Part shown: positions 24,731 through 37,300 of the stretch, one piece after another | How the letters are laid out: the number at the start of each line of letters is the position of its first letter | How positions within the stretch are numbered: position 1 is the first letter of the stretch | Source of the DNA: Antitrichia curtipendula | Taxonomy: Eukaryota > Streptophyta > Bryopsida > Hypnales > Leucodontaceae | DNA length: 64,000 nucleotides | Direction: 5' to 3' | Assembly: GCA_951230915.1 (NCBI GenBank) | Contig: OX579636.1 | Span: 3,611,001 to 3,675,000 of the forward strand | The notes under the pieces: model-generated | The model's database searches: none | What the model was told of the DNA's origin: nothing | The model's input: only the letters and a program-made list of their open reading frames with translations | Position numbers and translations under genes: made by a program

Positions 24731-25333
24731 CAGCTCTTCTACAACAATTACAATGTGTTGAATGTAGACAAAGTTGAGGACTACAAGTTATACTTCTTTA
24801 CTGAAAACTTGTCAATTCTTGTAGAATATGAAGGAGCTGTGAACACTATTACACCTGCAATGTAGAAGTTACTTGAATTCTATCAAAAGAAAAAGCAATT
24901 TGCGCACTTTCCACATCTCACTTGAACTTGCAATTTCAAGCACGTCTGTTTCATGTCATAAATTACTTGAATGCCCACCACAGTTGCTTGTGTTACAATT
25001 CAAAAATTCCACTGTCACAAAGATTCTTGAATGTGAAAGTGGGCTCATTAAGTTGTTTAAGCCGTCATGTTATGTATCAAATCTACTACTTGATGGTGGA
25101 GGAAGTAAAATTTATTTCCCTTTGTCAGTTCTTTGTGGTACCACTTATTATTTTACTTTGTTCAAGATTCAAAATTTGGCAATTGAACAAAGTTTTCTCA
25201 TTACCATTAATTTTATTTGGACATCTATTGTGACTTTTAAAAGGATCCATTGCATCTACAATTTAACCCACTCCGCAAGGAGAAACGAGCATCCAACTAA
25301 ATGTAAATCGCTTTGACATTAGCAATAGCCCAT
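24731..25333. other. AT-rich spacer, no gene recognised
   Basis: Two overlapping + frames (24873-25316 and 24922-25233) translate to Leu/Ile/Phe-rich sequence without motifs, as expected by chance in this composition. Nothing else was seen. Confidence 0.5.
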
Positions 25334-26266
25334 TTAACCCCTAAAGGACCAGCATGCGGTTTTTGGTAGTATAAAAAATTTGGGCAGGTACTTGTGACTG
25401 GAGATTTTCATATTTTGGGCTGAAATTTTAATAGAAGGTGGGTGCAAGGAGTACCTTTCATATGCGCTAAATTTCATGACATTTGAAAATAGGAGTCAAA
25501 AGTTATGGCCAAATATATTACTTTTTTTTGTAAGTGGGCAGTCCGGGCAGATTAAAAAAATCACTTTTTTCAAAAATAAAAATTTGAAATTGGTTTTCTA
25601 GAGTTATATATATGTGGAAAGCTTTGAATCATTCCATTTCGACCAATGAATCAAAAGTTATGAGGATTTTTAGTTTGCGGGCAAATATAGATTCTCTACT
25701 CTGAAATAAACTTTGAAGTTGTTTATTTAACTCTATTTTTAATATTTTTTGAAAAAATAAATTTCATAGGATGTAGGTTGTTTATTACAACATTACAACC
25801 ATTGGGATTTACATTTTTCAATTCCATAATTAAATTCTTAACAATTTAGTATTTTGGATCATTCTCTACTTCTCGCTACTTACTATTCTTTTTGTATATG
25901 TTGTACAATATCAAATGATTTGAAAAATTTCAAGCATGTAGAGAACTTGTTTAGGAAAAACAATTCAAAGATGCACCACCATTTTGGACATTTTTTCATA
26001 CAAATGTGACCTTGTGAAGTGCAGCTGCCCTGTTTTTCGCAGGGACAAAAAAAAGATTTTTGCCAATTCAAATGCTAATATATCTTCCAATCCGCGTGGT
26101 GGAAAATTCTGAATTTTTTTTGACATCTTCTAAAACTAGTTTACTATCAGATCCTACTGTTCCATGTGTCAAAAAAGTTTTTTTTCAAAAATTTGGTACT
26201 TGTACTAAAAATGGCAGTTTTGGAGTGTTTTTGGTGAAAACATAGTCATAGAACTTTAGGGGTTAA
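25334..26266. mobile_element. piggyBac-type MITE with TTAA flanks, 933 bp (inverted orientation)
   Basis: TTAACCCCTAAAGGACC at 25334 and CTTTAGGGGTTAA ending at 26266 are inverted ends with TTAA at both borders. The interior is the reverse complement of the copies near 43.5, 50.0 and 62.5 kb: the GGGCAGCTGCACTTCAC block of those copies appears here as GTGAAGTGCAGCTGCCC near 26015. No coding potential. Confidence 0.85.
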
Positions 26267-26531
26267 AGAGCACCACTTCTACATTTCTAAACCACCCAGT
26301 AACCATTATATACCATTTTGTAGGGACGGTTTGAAGAAGAGGGTCGGAGTTACAGCCACCCACTATATATGGAGTAATTTTTACAAAACTGGCACAAACG
26401 GACAAACCATCATTCCTACTTGTAGAAGTTATTGGACTTGCATGTTTATGCAATAGCAATAAACAAGGATTTACAGAGCACATGAGAGTATGTATCAACC
26501 CTTATCCATAATTTCTAGACTATCAAATCCT

Positions 26532-27226
26532 ATGAAGGTTGCTCAAGACAAGGCACTTAACATGAAAGCTTTGGATCATTATGGATTCTCTGCCTTCTAT
26601 GTTGCCCTTGTTGATAGCAATTGCACTTTTGGATTCTTTCAAAGATCATATTCAATTGAATGAAGCATGAGACAAAGACCATGGACCTTCTATCCAAATT
26701 GCATTTGAAAGGGGAGAGTTCTTCAAGGATATTGAGAGTGAACTCATGGAATGTGATCTTGTCAAAGGCTATACAGAAAGGTTGTATAGGGATGGATTGC
26801 CAAGTCTATCTAAATCCGGCCAATGCCATTCTCATGGGTGCGGCTCTCATTGCTAGCGTCACCTTTGTTTCAAGGTTGCAACCCCCATTGAATTATACAT
26901 CCTATTTTGGAGAAGGGTATTCAAGTGCTAGTCCTTCCCCGCCAACTTTTGGCTTCAATTACGTGGATGTTGAGCACAACATTACTTAGACTACATGCAT
27001 TTGGGGTATTCAATGCCCTTTCCTTCTATTTAGCCATTGGAATTGTTGTTTGTGGTGCTCAAAATGTGTTATTAAAAGCCATTTATTTATCAAGAAAATT
27101 GTGGAGAAGCTTCGTACAAATCTTTTGGTAACTTCAATCCTGTTGGCATGTTTGGTGTTTTTTGTGATAATAGCATTTACAAGAGCTAGAACAATTGTAT
27201 TGACACTTTTGAAGTATCAATGGTGA
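26532..27226 (+). pseudogene. ankyrin-repeat/PGG-type membrane protein relic
   Basis: Three frames in succession encode parts of one protein. At 26532 the text NMKALDHYGFSAFYVALVDSN resembles an ankyrin repeat. The frame at 26660-26989 contains ANAILMGAALIASVTFVSRLQPPL, a PGG-like transmembrane start. A one-base shift then leads to LRLHAFGVFNALSFYLAIGIVVCGAQNVLL. A further shift near 27120 leads to VTSILLACLVFFVIIAFTRA and a stop at about 27226. Four hydrophobic segments in this order are typical of plant ankyrin/PGG proteins. Frameshifts and the lack of an N-terminal ankyrin array mark it as a truncated pseudogene. Confidence 0.65.
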
Positions 27227-28083
27227 TTTGATGTATGATAATTCCAACATTAAATGGAGGGATAGTGTGTATAATTAGTTTAGTTTTTTTGGTCAAAAAT
27301 ATTAAGGAAATTTACTTCAATATACTTAATAAGGGCAAAGGGTCAATAGGAAAGGAAAGACATTATTTAAAGAGCTTAGGATACAAAGTATGAGCAAGGG
27401 CTAGAAGTTGACAACTTCTTGTTTGAATTTTGGTTGTCAATAGGACAACTTATTCTAATTTTTGGTTGTCAAATACACTAATTTTCCAATGTTTTGGTTG
27501 TTCTAGTCATATTTTCCAAAAATAATGGAATTCATTTCAAGCTTCAATTATAAAACTAAAATATTCTAAAATATTGTAACCTAAAATAATATGTCTAAAT
27601 TATACAGGTTTGTTAATTTTGCAATCAATAATTGAGAAGATGGTAATAATCACTCCAAGAATCAATAAACACATCTTATTCATAAATGTGTCCCCTTCTC
27701 ATACCACACTATGTACTTGATCCCACTTCTTTGAAGTTAATAGAATCAATTGCAAAAGTTGCAATTGCAATTCACATTTCAACCTTTAAAGTTCTAAGAT
27801 TCAAATTACTTTGCAATGATGATTTGATATAATTGTGAGTTAGTTAAAAAGCCTTTCCGAGAGCTTTTGTCATTAGAGATGTAATATAATTTTTAATTGA
27901 AGTATGAAGCTGGAGCCTAGGGGCTACTTGAGGGAGGCTTAATAAAGTTGTGGAGACATGAGAAATTAGAAAATTAATAGTCAACTTACCTAGGCAGTTG
28001 GCTTTGTTGAGTCACATCAATTGTACTTAATTTGGGGTAGGGCAATAAGTCAACTCCAACAAGGCACAAGTACAAAGTTTGGC
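27227..28083. other. AT-rich spacer, no gene seen
   Basis: TTGGTTGTCAA-like words recur near 27430-27500. No other structure was noticed. Confidence 0.5.
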
Positions 28084-29040
28084 TTAAGCCCAAGGCCTCT
28101 TTGGGTTCAAAAACATCGTTGCTTTTGAAGTTTTATAGTCCAAAATGTCACTAAGGTATAGAAATCTCAATCATATAATCTTGTAGTGTACATGTTGTAG
28201 ATGACTTGAATCAAATTTGGAGTCATTTGGTTGCATAGATTGCAAGATTATAATATTTTAGTACTGAAAAAGGATGCTAAAATTTTCCTAGCAAACACAT
28301 TTGAAGATGAAATTTGATTTCTACACCTACTCAAATGAAAAAACTTTAAACTATAAAGTGATTCAAAACCAGCATACAAACACATTTGTGAAATCAAATA
28401 TCATTCAATTGACTCATTGTGTCTGCAAAATGGCTTTGAAATGTCAAAAAATAGCAAGAAAAAACACATCTGAAGGCTAAACCTCCTACTAAAATGCTTC
28501 TCAGGCACTCATAACTTCTTGGATTCATATGAAATTTTCGCCACACAAACTAGACTAGGATGCAAAAAAATTCCACAAAAGTTTATTGAAAATGGACACT
28601 GTATGTAGAAGAAACAAGTCGCCAAAGTTCAATGTAATCCAAATTTTTTGGGATTTTGAACTTCGAATTGCTCCCAAACATTCAAAACAACTTGGATTGA
28701 CATGAAAAAAATTCCACAATAATTAGACTAAAAGGGGAGCTTAATCCAACAAATTTTATTGAAAACAAAAATTGGATGAAGGAGTAACAAGCCCCTGAGG
28801 TTGCAATCATCAAATGAAGTTTGTAGAACTCAAATTAGACCTCTGAACTTTGATTTGCTTACAAAAAATTAGTACATATTGAATTGATTTAAAAATTTTA
28901 CCATACAAATTAGAAGAGAGTGCAAATTTTTCAACAAGCTTTATTGAATTCAAAAATTGGACACAAAAGTTAAACCACTTTGAATTGGACCTGAAACTAT
29001 GTGAGGACACTTTTGGTCCATTGGGGCGTTTAGGGGTTAA
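28084..29040. mobile_element. probable piggyBac-type MITE, about 957 bp
   Basis: The right end GGTCCATTGGGGCGTTTAGGGG-TTAA (TTAA 29037-29040) is a clear family terminus. The left border TTAAGCCCAAGG at 28084 is less similar. Length and interior words (GCATAGATTGCAAGATT, TCATAACTTCTTGGATT) agree with the family. This copy is more diverged than those at 25.3 and 62.5 kb. Confidence 0.55.
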
Positions 29041-31305
29041 ACTCAAGCCTAAGCTACCTCATCAAGATAGCAAAGACTCCTAAACACTCAACTCTGCTAA
29101 ACCATAAGCTAGGATTAGTATTGGTTTTAAAGGACAACCTGTAATATTTTTGTTGTCAAAATGACAACCTCATTAAGTTTTGGATCTCACTAGAGACAAC
29201 TTCCCTCACAAAGCGGTTGTCAAGTAACAATAAAAATGTAAAATGACAATTCACAAGTAGTCATATTTTGCCTTGCATAGTATAAAGATTATTCAGAAGG
29301 AAAAAGAACAATCATGTAGCATTATTTGCTTCTATATTTTTCTAAAGAATAGCTCAATCAATTGCAAGAACAATGATTAAGTTTCAAGTTCAGCTCTTTT
29401 TCAACACTTTTTACCTCTAAGCGCCCAGAGAGAATCCTGAAATGGAGGCACCAAGGACTTGTTGGCAAACAAATTGCCACCAGAGCTTCAAAAATGAGAT
29501 CGACCACAAGTGACTGTTGAAATATGAAAAAGGTTATATTGGGCAGGTTCTGCAAAAATTGTGAAAAGTTTTACCATACAGTTCAAAAGATTATAAAGGT
29601 CAAACCTCAGTTGACAATAAACTGTGCACCGAATTTGGGATAGGTCAACAACTTTGAAAATTTGCTAAAATTTGTGCACGTGGAATCAAGCCCTGAATTT
29701 CTGTGAGGATATAGGGCCATGGGTTGTGTGATGGCCAACCAAATTTCAGTTTTCTTTTACTCTAAGGTGTGTGATTGCTTTAGTCTTGAATGTGTGGGAC
29801 TAACAATGGAGTGTGAAGACTTGTAGTGTATTCCTGGTAACTAGTCTAGACGCAGCCTTCACCAAAAATGCAAAATTCTTCACAAATTGTTTAAATGAAT
29901 ACCCCCACTCCAATGTACATTAGGCAATAACCACATCCCCCACTCCGCAACATCATTCCAGTACCACCTCTTGTCCTTGTAAAATTTCCCCAACAATATG
30001 CCCATCATTTGAAGAGCATTTGCAAAAAATAAATTGAGGGACTCCAGATTTGGGGAGCTGGGTGCTCAAGGGTTAAGAGGTGAACTTTCATTTTTTAATT
30101 TTTTATTAAAATTATTTACACATACTCTCATATGCATTCACAACTTCAAAAGTTCTTAGAATTGAATGTGTAATCATCTCATGCTCAAAATGTTAGTGTA
30201 GAAGGGAAGTTGCAAGATGTACTTGTATTAGTATTTGTAACATGGGAGGTTGATTTTTCATTGCCATAGCTTTTGCATTATAACTCCAAATGACTCAAGA
30301 TTTATAGATCTTATATTATTTTTAAATAATATTTAATTCTATTTATTATTTGTATCAAGTGTAGTTGTTGGCACACTTACCACTTTGGTTTATTGTAATA
30401 AAATTGGGATTTAGAAGCAATTTCTAAAGTTACACAAACTACTAAAGGATTTTCTACCAATAGCAAAATCTTTGTCTCACACAAATGCTTGAGAATAACT
30501 AAGTAATTTATTTATGCTTTCTTGATAATTTGTATTGTAACAAATATTCTACGACTATAAATATATGGAATATGTCAATGCATAAACTACATAGGAAATT
30601 GGAAAAATACAAGTACCCTATGACTATAAGTATATTTGTGTGACAATCCATAAACCATGTCCAATGGGAAGTAGAGAAAATAAAGAATTTGACACACTTT
30701 CAAGAGTATACCACCCAGCTCTCTCTCAATGAGTTCACAGAACCATGATCAAATGAAAAAAAATCATCAATTAAAAAAAAATCATGTGGTGTTTCCGTTG
30801 CTTGTCTCCTACATTCAAATAATTCCGAGAGGGCAGAAGCGGTGTCAAATACTAAAAAGTGCTTCAACCCAAGTTGAAAAGTTTTGGGTGCATAGCATAA
30901 CTTAGCCATGTGTATGCACTTGAGCCTTATGAGATTTCGAAAGAAATCTTCAAGCAAAAGACAAGTGGAAGCTTGTTTCAATTTTCCAATGTTTCTGAAG
31001 CCATTAGAGAAAATAATGCGAATGACAATTTGCCAATCCTCAAATTCTTGAGGGTGAAAATTTCTACTCTACTACTGGAATAACAACCAATCATCCATAC
31101 ATGAGAAAATATGGAGGATGCTGAACACATTCATGCCCTTCTAAAAAATCAGTTCCAGGATAAATCCACGGATCTTGTAGTGCACTCTCACAGTACAGAT
31201 GGATTCCTAAAACGGTAAACATCATTCGATTCGCAACATCTGCACAAATGAACCGCCTTTTCATCTCCTGTCTCATACACTCTTATGCACTAGAATTCTA
31301 GAAAT
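29041..31305. other. AT-rich region downstream of the helicase gene
   Basis: AGGGTTAA at 30069-30076 might be a lone piggyBac-type right end. Minus frames at 30700-30981 and 31091-31276 follow the helicase stop and could be 3' UTR or an unrelated fragment; no motif was recognised. Nothing else is supported. Confidence 0.4.
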
Positions 31306-34300
31306 TCACCTCCCACGGTGGCCCTGTCTGCCACGGGGTCCGTGCCTTCCACGGGGCCCGTTGCGTGCTTTCCAATGTGGTGCACTCGCAGCAGATTCAG
31401 ACCTAGTCCACTTGTTTGGTGGTGGAGCTGAATGTGGTTTTTGTCGGATCCAGGGTCGTTGTCCTCGTCCGTGGTTAAAATTGGAGAATTGGTGACCACT
31501 AAATTGATGCTGACTTTGGACTGCGTTGGGATGCTGCCAATGATTCCGGGGCACTTGCTGTAAATCAACCCACGAATCAGTACAATGGCAGAAATGGGGA
31601 TCAGTACAATGGCAGAAAACTTCGGAGATCGACTCCCATTCCAAATTCAGGCACCCTAGTCACAAGTGCTCCCACAGGTGATGAAGTTGATAGCATATGA
31701 AATTCGACACAAAATATGAGATTCAATAATAACATGTAGGCAAGATCATACTATTCAGCCGCTTCTATGTCTAGAGGAGTTGACGGAAATCAACAGAAAG
31801 ATTCGACGAAGATAACAATATGCACGATTAGGACGATGATATCATGCCTTTAACTTTTGAACAATAGAGAATGTTTTAGAAACTATAACTGAATACTAGT
31901 TGCCGAACTAGCAGACTTTCTGTGTTCGGACACTAAAGGGGACAACTAATTGCGTAAATCTCAAATCAACATATTGACCAACAAAGACGTGATGTATTCC
32001 TTTAAAAGAACAGAGGTTCTGGCTAAATAAAGTACCTGAAAACTGCCACCGGTATTGGGTTGCATCCCCGTGTAGTTGTTAGGTCCAGTCAAAACGGGAT
32101 ACATGTTGTCCGTGCTAATGTCCAATTCAGCAAGAAAACCATTCTGCGGGCCCGGAGCAGCACCTACGTAAGAGTTCCCCCAATGCGGTTGCCTACTATC
32201 CACATTTGCATACTCATCAAAATTTGGAAAGCCTGATGTTGAATTGGTAGCTACACTTGGATGGACACTTCTGAGTAGGGGCTGCCAAATGTGCCTATTA
32301 TCTTCTGGGACAGAATTTGGAAACCACGCCCTACTTGGTCTCTGTGTCCCGGCACTTCTCCTGCAATAAGGTATGGGCAGAGAACCATTAAATTTCGAGA
32401 CAGTATACATTGAGCTGAAAGCAAGTTAAATACGACTGATGGAACTCGTCAAAACTCACAAGAGATGTGTTGCGAGACCCCGTAGGAAAATACTACGCTC
32501 GCCACTAACAGGGATTTCAATAAAGTCAGACTTTCAAAAACGCCTAGAGAATTAATACTTTCCCTTTATTCATTGGCAGACCTCCCTACTGTCGAAGTGA
32601 TTATACGGACAGCAGAGGCCAATCTAAGTGGAAAGGACAGGACTCCTTATGATCTATGAAAGCAGAGGGAGACCCCATGAATACTGAAAAGACCCTCTAT
32701 ATGATGTTCGCAGAGCGTTATCTAAATACAGATCCCACATACGGTAGAAAAAATGGTAACTACATGTTTCTACAGAAGGTATCAACAACCAATCAAGCAT
32801 TTCAAACTGACCGAAGCAGTAGACACATAAGGTTCAATGAAACAAAAAAAATGTAGCAGGAACCCAAGTAACTGATTGAGGCACGGATTGATGCCCAACT
32901 GACTTTGCTAACAGTCAGCCGAGTCAGAAGAACACACACCAGTTCTCCGTGCCTTGTGGACTTGGATCTGCAGGAGCTTCGCCCCGACTCTGTAAGTTTC
33001 CATTGTTATTGGCATCTTGAGAGGTCCTCCATGTGTGAGCACAGTCAGCGGGTGCTGAAGGGGTTACCTCTTGCACAATTACCTCCTCCTGGGCGGAAGT
33101 AGGAGTCTGCGTCGTTGGAGGCTTGGGGAGAGGCTCTGGCTTCTTCTCTAGTGACCTAGCTATCTGTTTCCCTTTTCTCTTCAAACTAAGAGACAAAGCA
33201 GGAGCTGGTAAGCCCAGGACAAGTTTCAACTTTCTCTTCTCGTAAGTTGGAAACTCCGGTTTAACTGCTTTCACCTTAATTGGTGACCTCTTCGTAACAG
33301 ATGGCTCCGCTGCTTCGAACTCCACTTTGACCTTTTTCTTCTTCAAGATCTTCGCGGTAGATGGCTCGGCTGCTTCGAACTCCACTTTGACCTTTTTCTT
33401 CTTCAAGATCTTCGCGCTATATGGCTCGGCTGCTTCGAACTCCACTTTGACCTTTTTCTTCTTCAAGATCTTCGCGGTAGATGGCTCGGCTGCTTCGAAC
33501 TCCACTTTGACCTTTTTCTTCTTCAAGATCTTCGCGGTAGATGGCTCCACTACATTTAATTCCACTTTTACATTCCCTAAGACTGGTGGCTCTGGGAATC
33601 GTCCCTTCGCTTGTTGTTTCTTCTTCTTTTTCGGGGGGATTACCAAATCAGGGGAGTTAGCGGCCACGTTCACTTCCTTCTCCAAAGTGAACGACCCTAG
33701 TATTTCCTCCCTTGCTTTAGCTGAATTTGGAGCGCTTTTAAGCCCTTCGTAATTTTTCGTCCCCGCTTCAATTTCAATGGAATTCCTCTTACGTTTCATC
33801 CTAGTCATGTGAATTGGACTCTCCTCTACACCTCCTGGTTTCAAAGTTTCTTCATTTTCCGTGGCCTGCATATAAAGCGAGATTCACAAGCTTCGTTAGG
33901 GACACACCTTAATGTTACGCATAGCTCATGAAATCAGCCATCACCAAGAAAAATCACCAACTCAAGACGATGCGAGTTGCCAGAGTCAAAAATGATCTTC
34001 GACAAATAACACTGTTGGTAGCGACTATAGCCTAAGCATACATATCTGCTTACTGCAAAGAGCTTCAGGAGTTTGAACCATCGATAACCTCTCCGGTGAC
34101 TTTCACCGTAACCTTCATTGCGAAGAACCTCTAATACACATGCATGCGAGGGAGGGTTGACGCAAAACTTCTGTCCGAAATCATTTGCCCCATCAGGTAC
34201 ACCTATTCAAAACAAGACTAGATTCCGTTTTAGACTTTCTGCTAAATCTTTATTCCTGATGAAATTGTAAGCAGACACATGAAAGTATCTAGAAGGGCTG

Positions 34301-34388
34301 CCTATCACGCAAACTCACTCTCAATGCCAGCATCGTTACTGGATGAATTCTTGTTACCGGAGGGTGTTGAGATCAGACCTCTCCACGA
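31306..34388 (-). other. C-terminal extension exons of the MAA3/Sen1-type helicase
   Basis: After the helicase core the exons encode: GLISTPSGNKNSSSNDAGIE (to 34319), VPDGANDFGQKFCV...KLLKLFA (34054-34202), a long lysine-rich exon with tandem repeats (32940-33865), an Asn/Pro/Gly-rich exon (32036-32360), and a final exon (31306-31557) rich in His, Gln and Arg that ends NGPRGRHGPRGRQGHRGR and TGA. Junction phases agree from 34319 to the stop. Basic and RG-rich tails are typical RNA-binding or nuclear-targeting extensions. The link from the core exon (last in-frame donor 34725, stop 34653) to 34388 is missing one junction, so a core-only product ending at 34653 is possible. Confidence 0.65.
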
Positions 34389-37300
34389 TCTTTGGCATGC
34401 TTATTAGTCTTTGTGTCAGTTGCCGTCGGTTTCCAGTGCTCCTTCTTGTTTGTCCGACATCTTTCAGTGCTGTTTAAACTTCTCTTCCTCGAGACTTGAG
34501 GTGTATTTCCAGCCTCTACCGTGTCATTGAGATCCTTTCGAGGAATGGAGCTCTGATTCCTGCAAGTGAGACAGATTTAGAACTGACCAAGAAAATTCAC
34601 CATCCCGAAATTAAGAAAGTAATTGAAAATTTTGAATTGTATCTTGAATATGTCATGTGGAGTTGCAATGAATCTGATACCAGTTGCTCGGAGGAACATC
34701 TTGGTTCTTCTTGTTTTTAAGGACCTGGTAGCAACCACGCTGCCGTGCATCCTCAATGAGCGCATCCCATGTAGGACTCCATTTCCGCAGAGTCATTGCG
34801 TGGCCAACAATGATAAGTGAATACTTGGCCCTTGTTAGGGCGACATTCATTCGCTTCTCATCTGATACAAACCCCAAGCCTCGACCCGCCATGGCACGGA
34901 CACAAGAGAGAACAATCACATCTTTCTCCCTTCCTTGAAACCCGTCCACAGTGTTTACCTCACAAGCTGCAGTGTCAATTCCACGCCTCTCGAGCTGGCT
35001 TTCAATTACACCTCTTTGCGCGATGTACGGAGTTATCACTCCCACATTGGGTTTGCGACCGGGAAGCAGACCCTTCACAGCACCTTCCACAACGTTGCAA
35101 ACTACGAGGGCTTCTTCAAAATTCGCTCGTGAATGACCCACGAGCTCTTCTCGATCACTGCCCCAACCTACATCCATGAAGCAGTAGTGGCCTAATTTGA
35201 ATCTACACCCTCGGACGGTAATGCCTCTGTCACACACTTCCTCACTGAAAATGGACCGCATGGTGCTGATCCGAGAAGAATTTGTCAACGCTCCACCATA
35301 GAACTGTTTGGATGGGTAGATACAAATGCTTGGGTGCATCCGGTACTGTGTTGTGAGCATATGCACAGGATTGCCTCCCTCCTGGAACCGCTCGAACAAA
35401 CTACGTCCATATGCTACACCTGAAAACAGAAATGAAACCGATAACCAACAAAGAAATTGGATTAAACTTCAAAACCTAACTTTCTGCAGACAAATCGCCA
35501 TCCTATTTCCACAGAATGCCCAGTTCAGGACTACTGTATCAACCTGCAAGCTACAGGTCCTTCAAATACAAATATAAGAATTTGCCCAAGTATTTCTGAA
35601 AGAGAAGTAAGGGATCCTAACTGGGTCGCTGAAAAACCGTCGCCGGCAATTGTTGTGGGTCACCCACCATGACGCACCTCCCCCTCACCCGTTTCAGTGC
35701 TATGAGCACTTCAGCCTCAACTGCCTGCATTCCAGAATCAAAGGGAGACGTGTCATCTACTTCTATTACTTGCCAATCTCGGTATTCAATGGAAGTATTT
35801 AATCGTTCCCACGAGTGTACAAATCATCGATTGGAATGGAACAATCACTGAGCAATTTTCAGCGCATACCTGAGCTGCCTCATCTGAGGACAAATTCCAC
35901 GAACAACACCCACAAAATACCACAGGCCAATGAGAATTATGTATGATACAATTTCAACGACATGAAAACTAACAAACATAGGAACTTAAATGAAGGACGT
36001 ACTAACTGAAACGAAAGCGTAAGGAGAATCTTATCTCCAAATCTAGCATCTCCTATTCAACTTTATGCATACCATCAAGCTATTCCTTTAGTGATATGGA
36101 AACACTAACAACACTAAGACCTCTTAATGTACCCGGGAAATTCATGATGTTATAATCTGCTCACCATCTATGTATAAACAGAGTCCACAAGTGTTTCTTT
36201 ACTAACAGTTTTATTCATTGGAAACCCAGCTAAAGAACAGATCAATCCAATAATAACAAACCCACAACAACACTTTGATTTAACTCACCAATGATAACGA
36301 CGTCAAACATTTTTTCCAGTTCATCAAAAGTGTGACTTCCGCAACCACTCAAAGTTGCACAAACCACACTTGCCCCGTTCAGAATGTCCACCCAGGCCCT
36401 CGAGCGATTGGAACTTGATGAGAGCCGAACTGTTAAGCTGTCGAGCGATATTAATTGTACAGTGGGGTGAATAACTCGATGTGCCCCAAAACGGACTATA
36501 CTTCCATCTATGGGGCTGTAAATATTTCCAGATTTGTCCCACATTCCGAGCATGAGACGAGCTGCAATCTCATCCAGAGCTGCATTGGATGGAGCGCATA
36601 CTAAAATCCTGACCCTGCCAAAAATATTTTAAAAAGGGAACAGAATTGCCACAATCGTAAGCAGGAACTGAAAACCCACAGTACCCATGAAGCACCAATC
36701 CAAAACGCCCCTTTGATACAGATCACTGCTAATGTGGGTGCAGAAAACAATTCTAATTCGCAATCGAAACACAGCAGAGCAATTTGGCAAGAAGATCAAT
36801 GGGCCTGCACTTACCCCGGTTCTTCGACCAATAAAGTAGACACCATTCCTGTTACTCCAGCATGTCAACGCCTATGTTAGTAAAAAGAAAAGGCTCAAAG
36901 GTTTTAAATCTATTAAATTTAAATACTACAAGCTTAAAATTGAAACTCGCTGATTTCAGGCGTAGGAAATATAACGAGGTGATCAAGACTAGGAACAAAA
37001 TACTGATATGAAGTCAACAACACTAAGGGTGGGGGGTGGGGGGGGGAGGGGGGGGCATCCTGGGATGGATAACATGGCTAAGACTTACCGACAATAGTAG
37101 ATGTCTGCAGGGTCGAAGACATGCACACATCCAGAAGGGGTTAGGAACTGACACACATCTCAAAGAATATTTGACCAGACAAATACTAACAGGAAGAGAA
37201 CGCAGAACAGGGTAAAAACAACAAGCTGCAACGATAAATCGCTATATTCAAAACGATCCCAGACAGAAAGTTCCCGCCGCCTTGGAATGTTCCAAAGTCG

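Noticed and set aside
28810..29046. 78-codon minus-strand frame ending in NFI
   Set aside because: It lies within the right end of a TTAA-flanked MITE and is not shared in frame by other copies.
31290..31568. 92-codon alternative frame in the last helicase exon
   Set aside because: The overlapping frame ending in the RG-rich tail continues in phase from the previous exon. This one does not.
33327..33752. 141-codon + strand frame with TFFFFKIFA repeats
   Set aside because: It is the complement of the lysine-rich tandem repeats of the helicase exon. The repetition comes from the DNA repeat and not from a separate protein.
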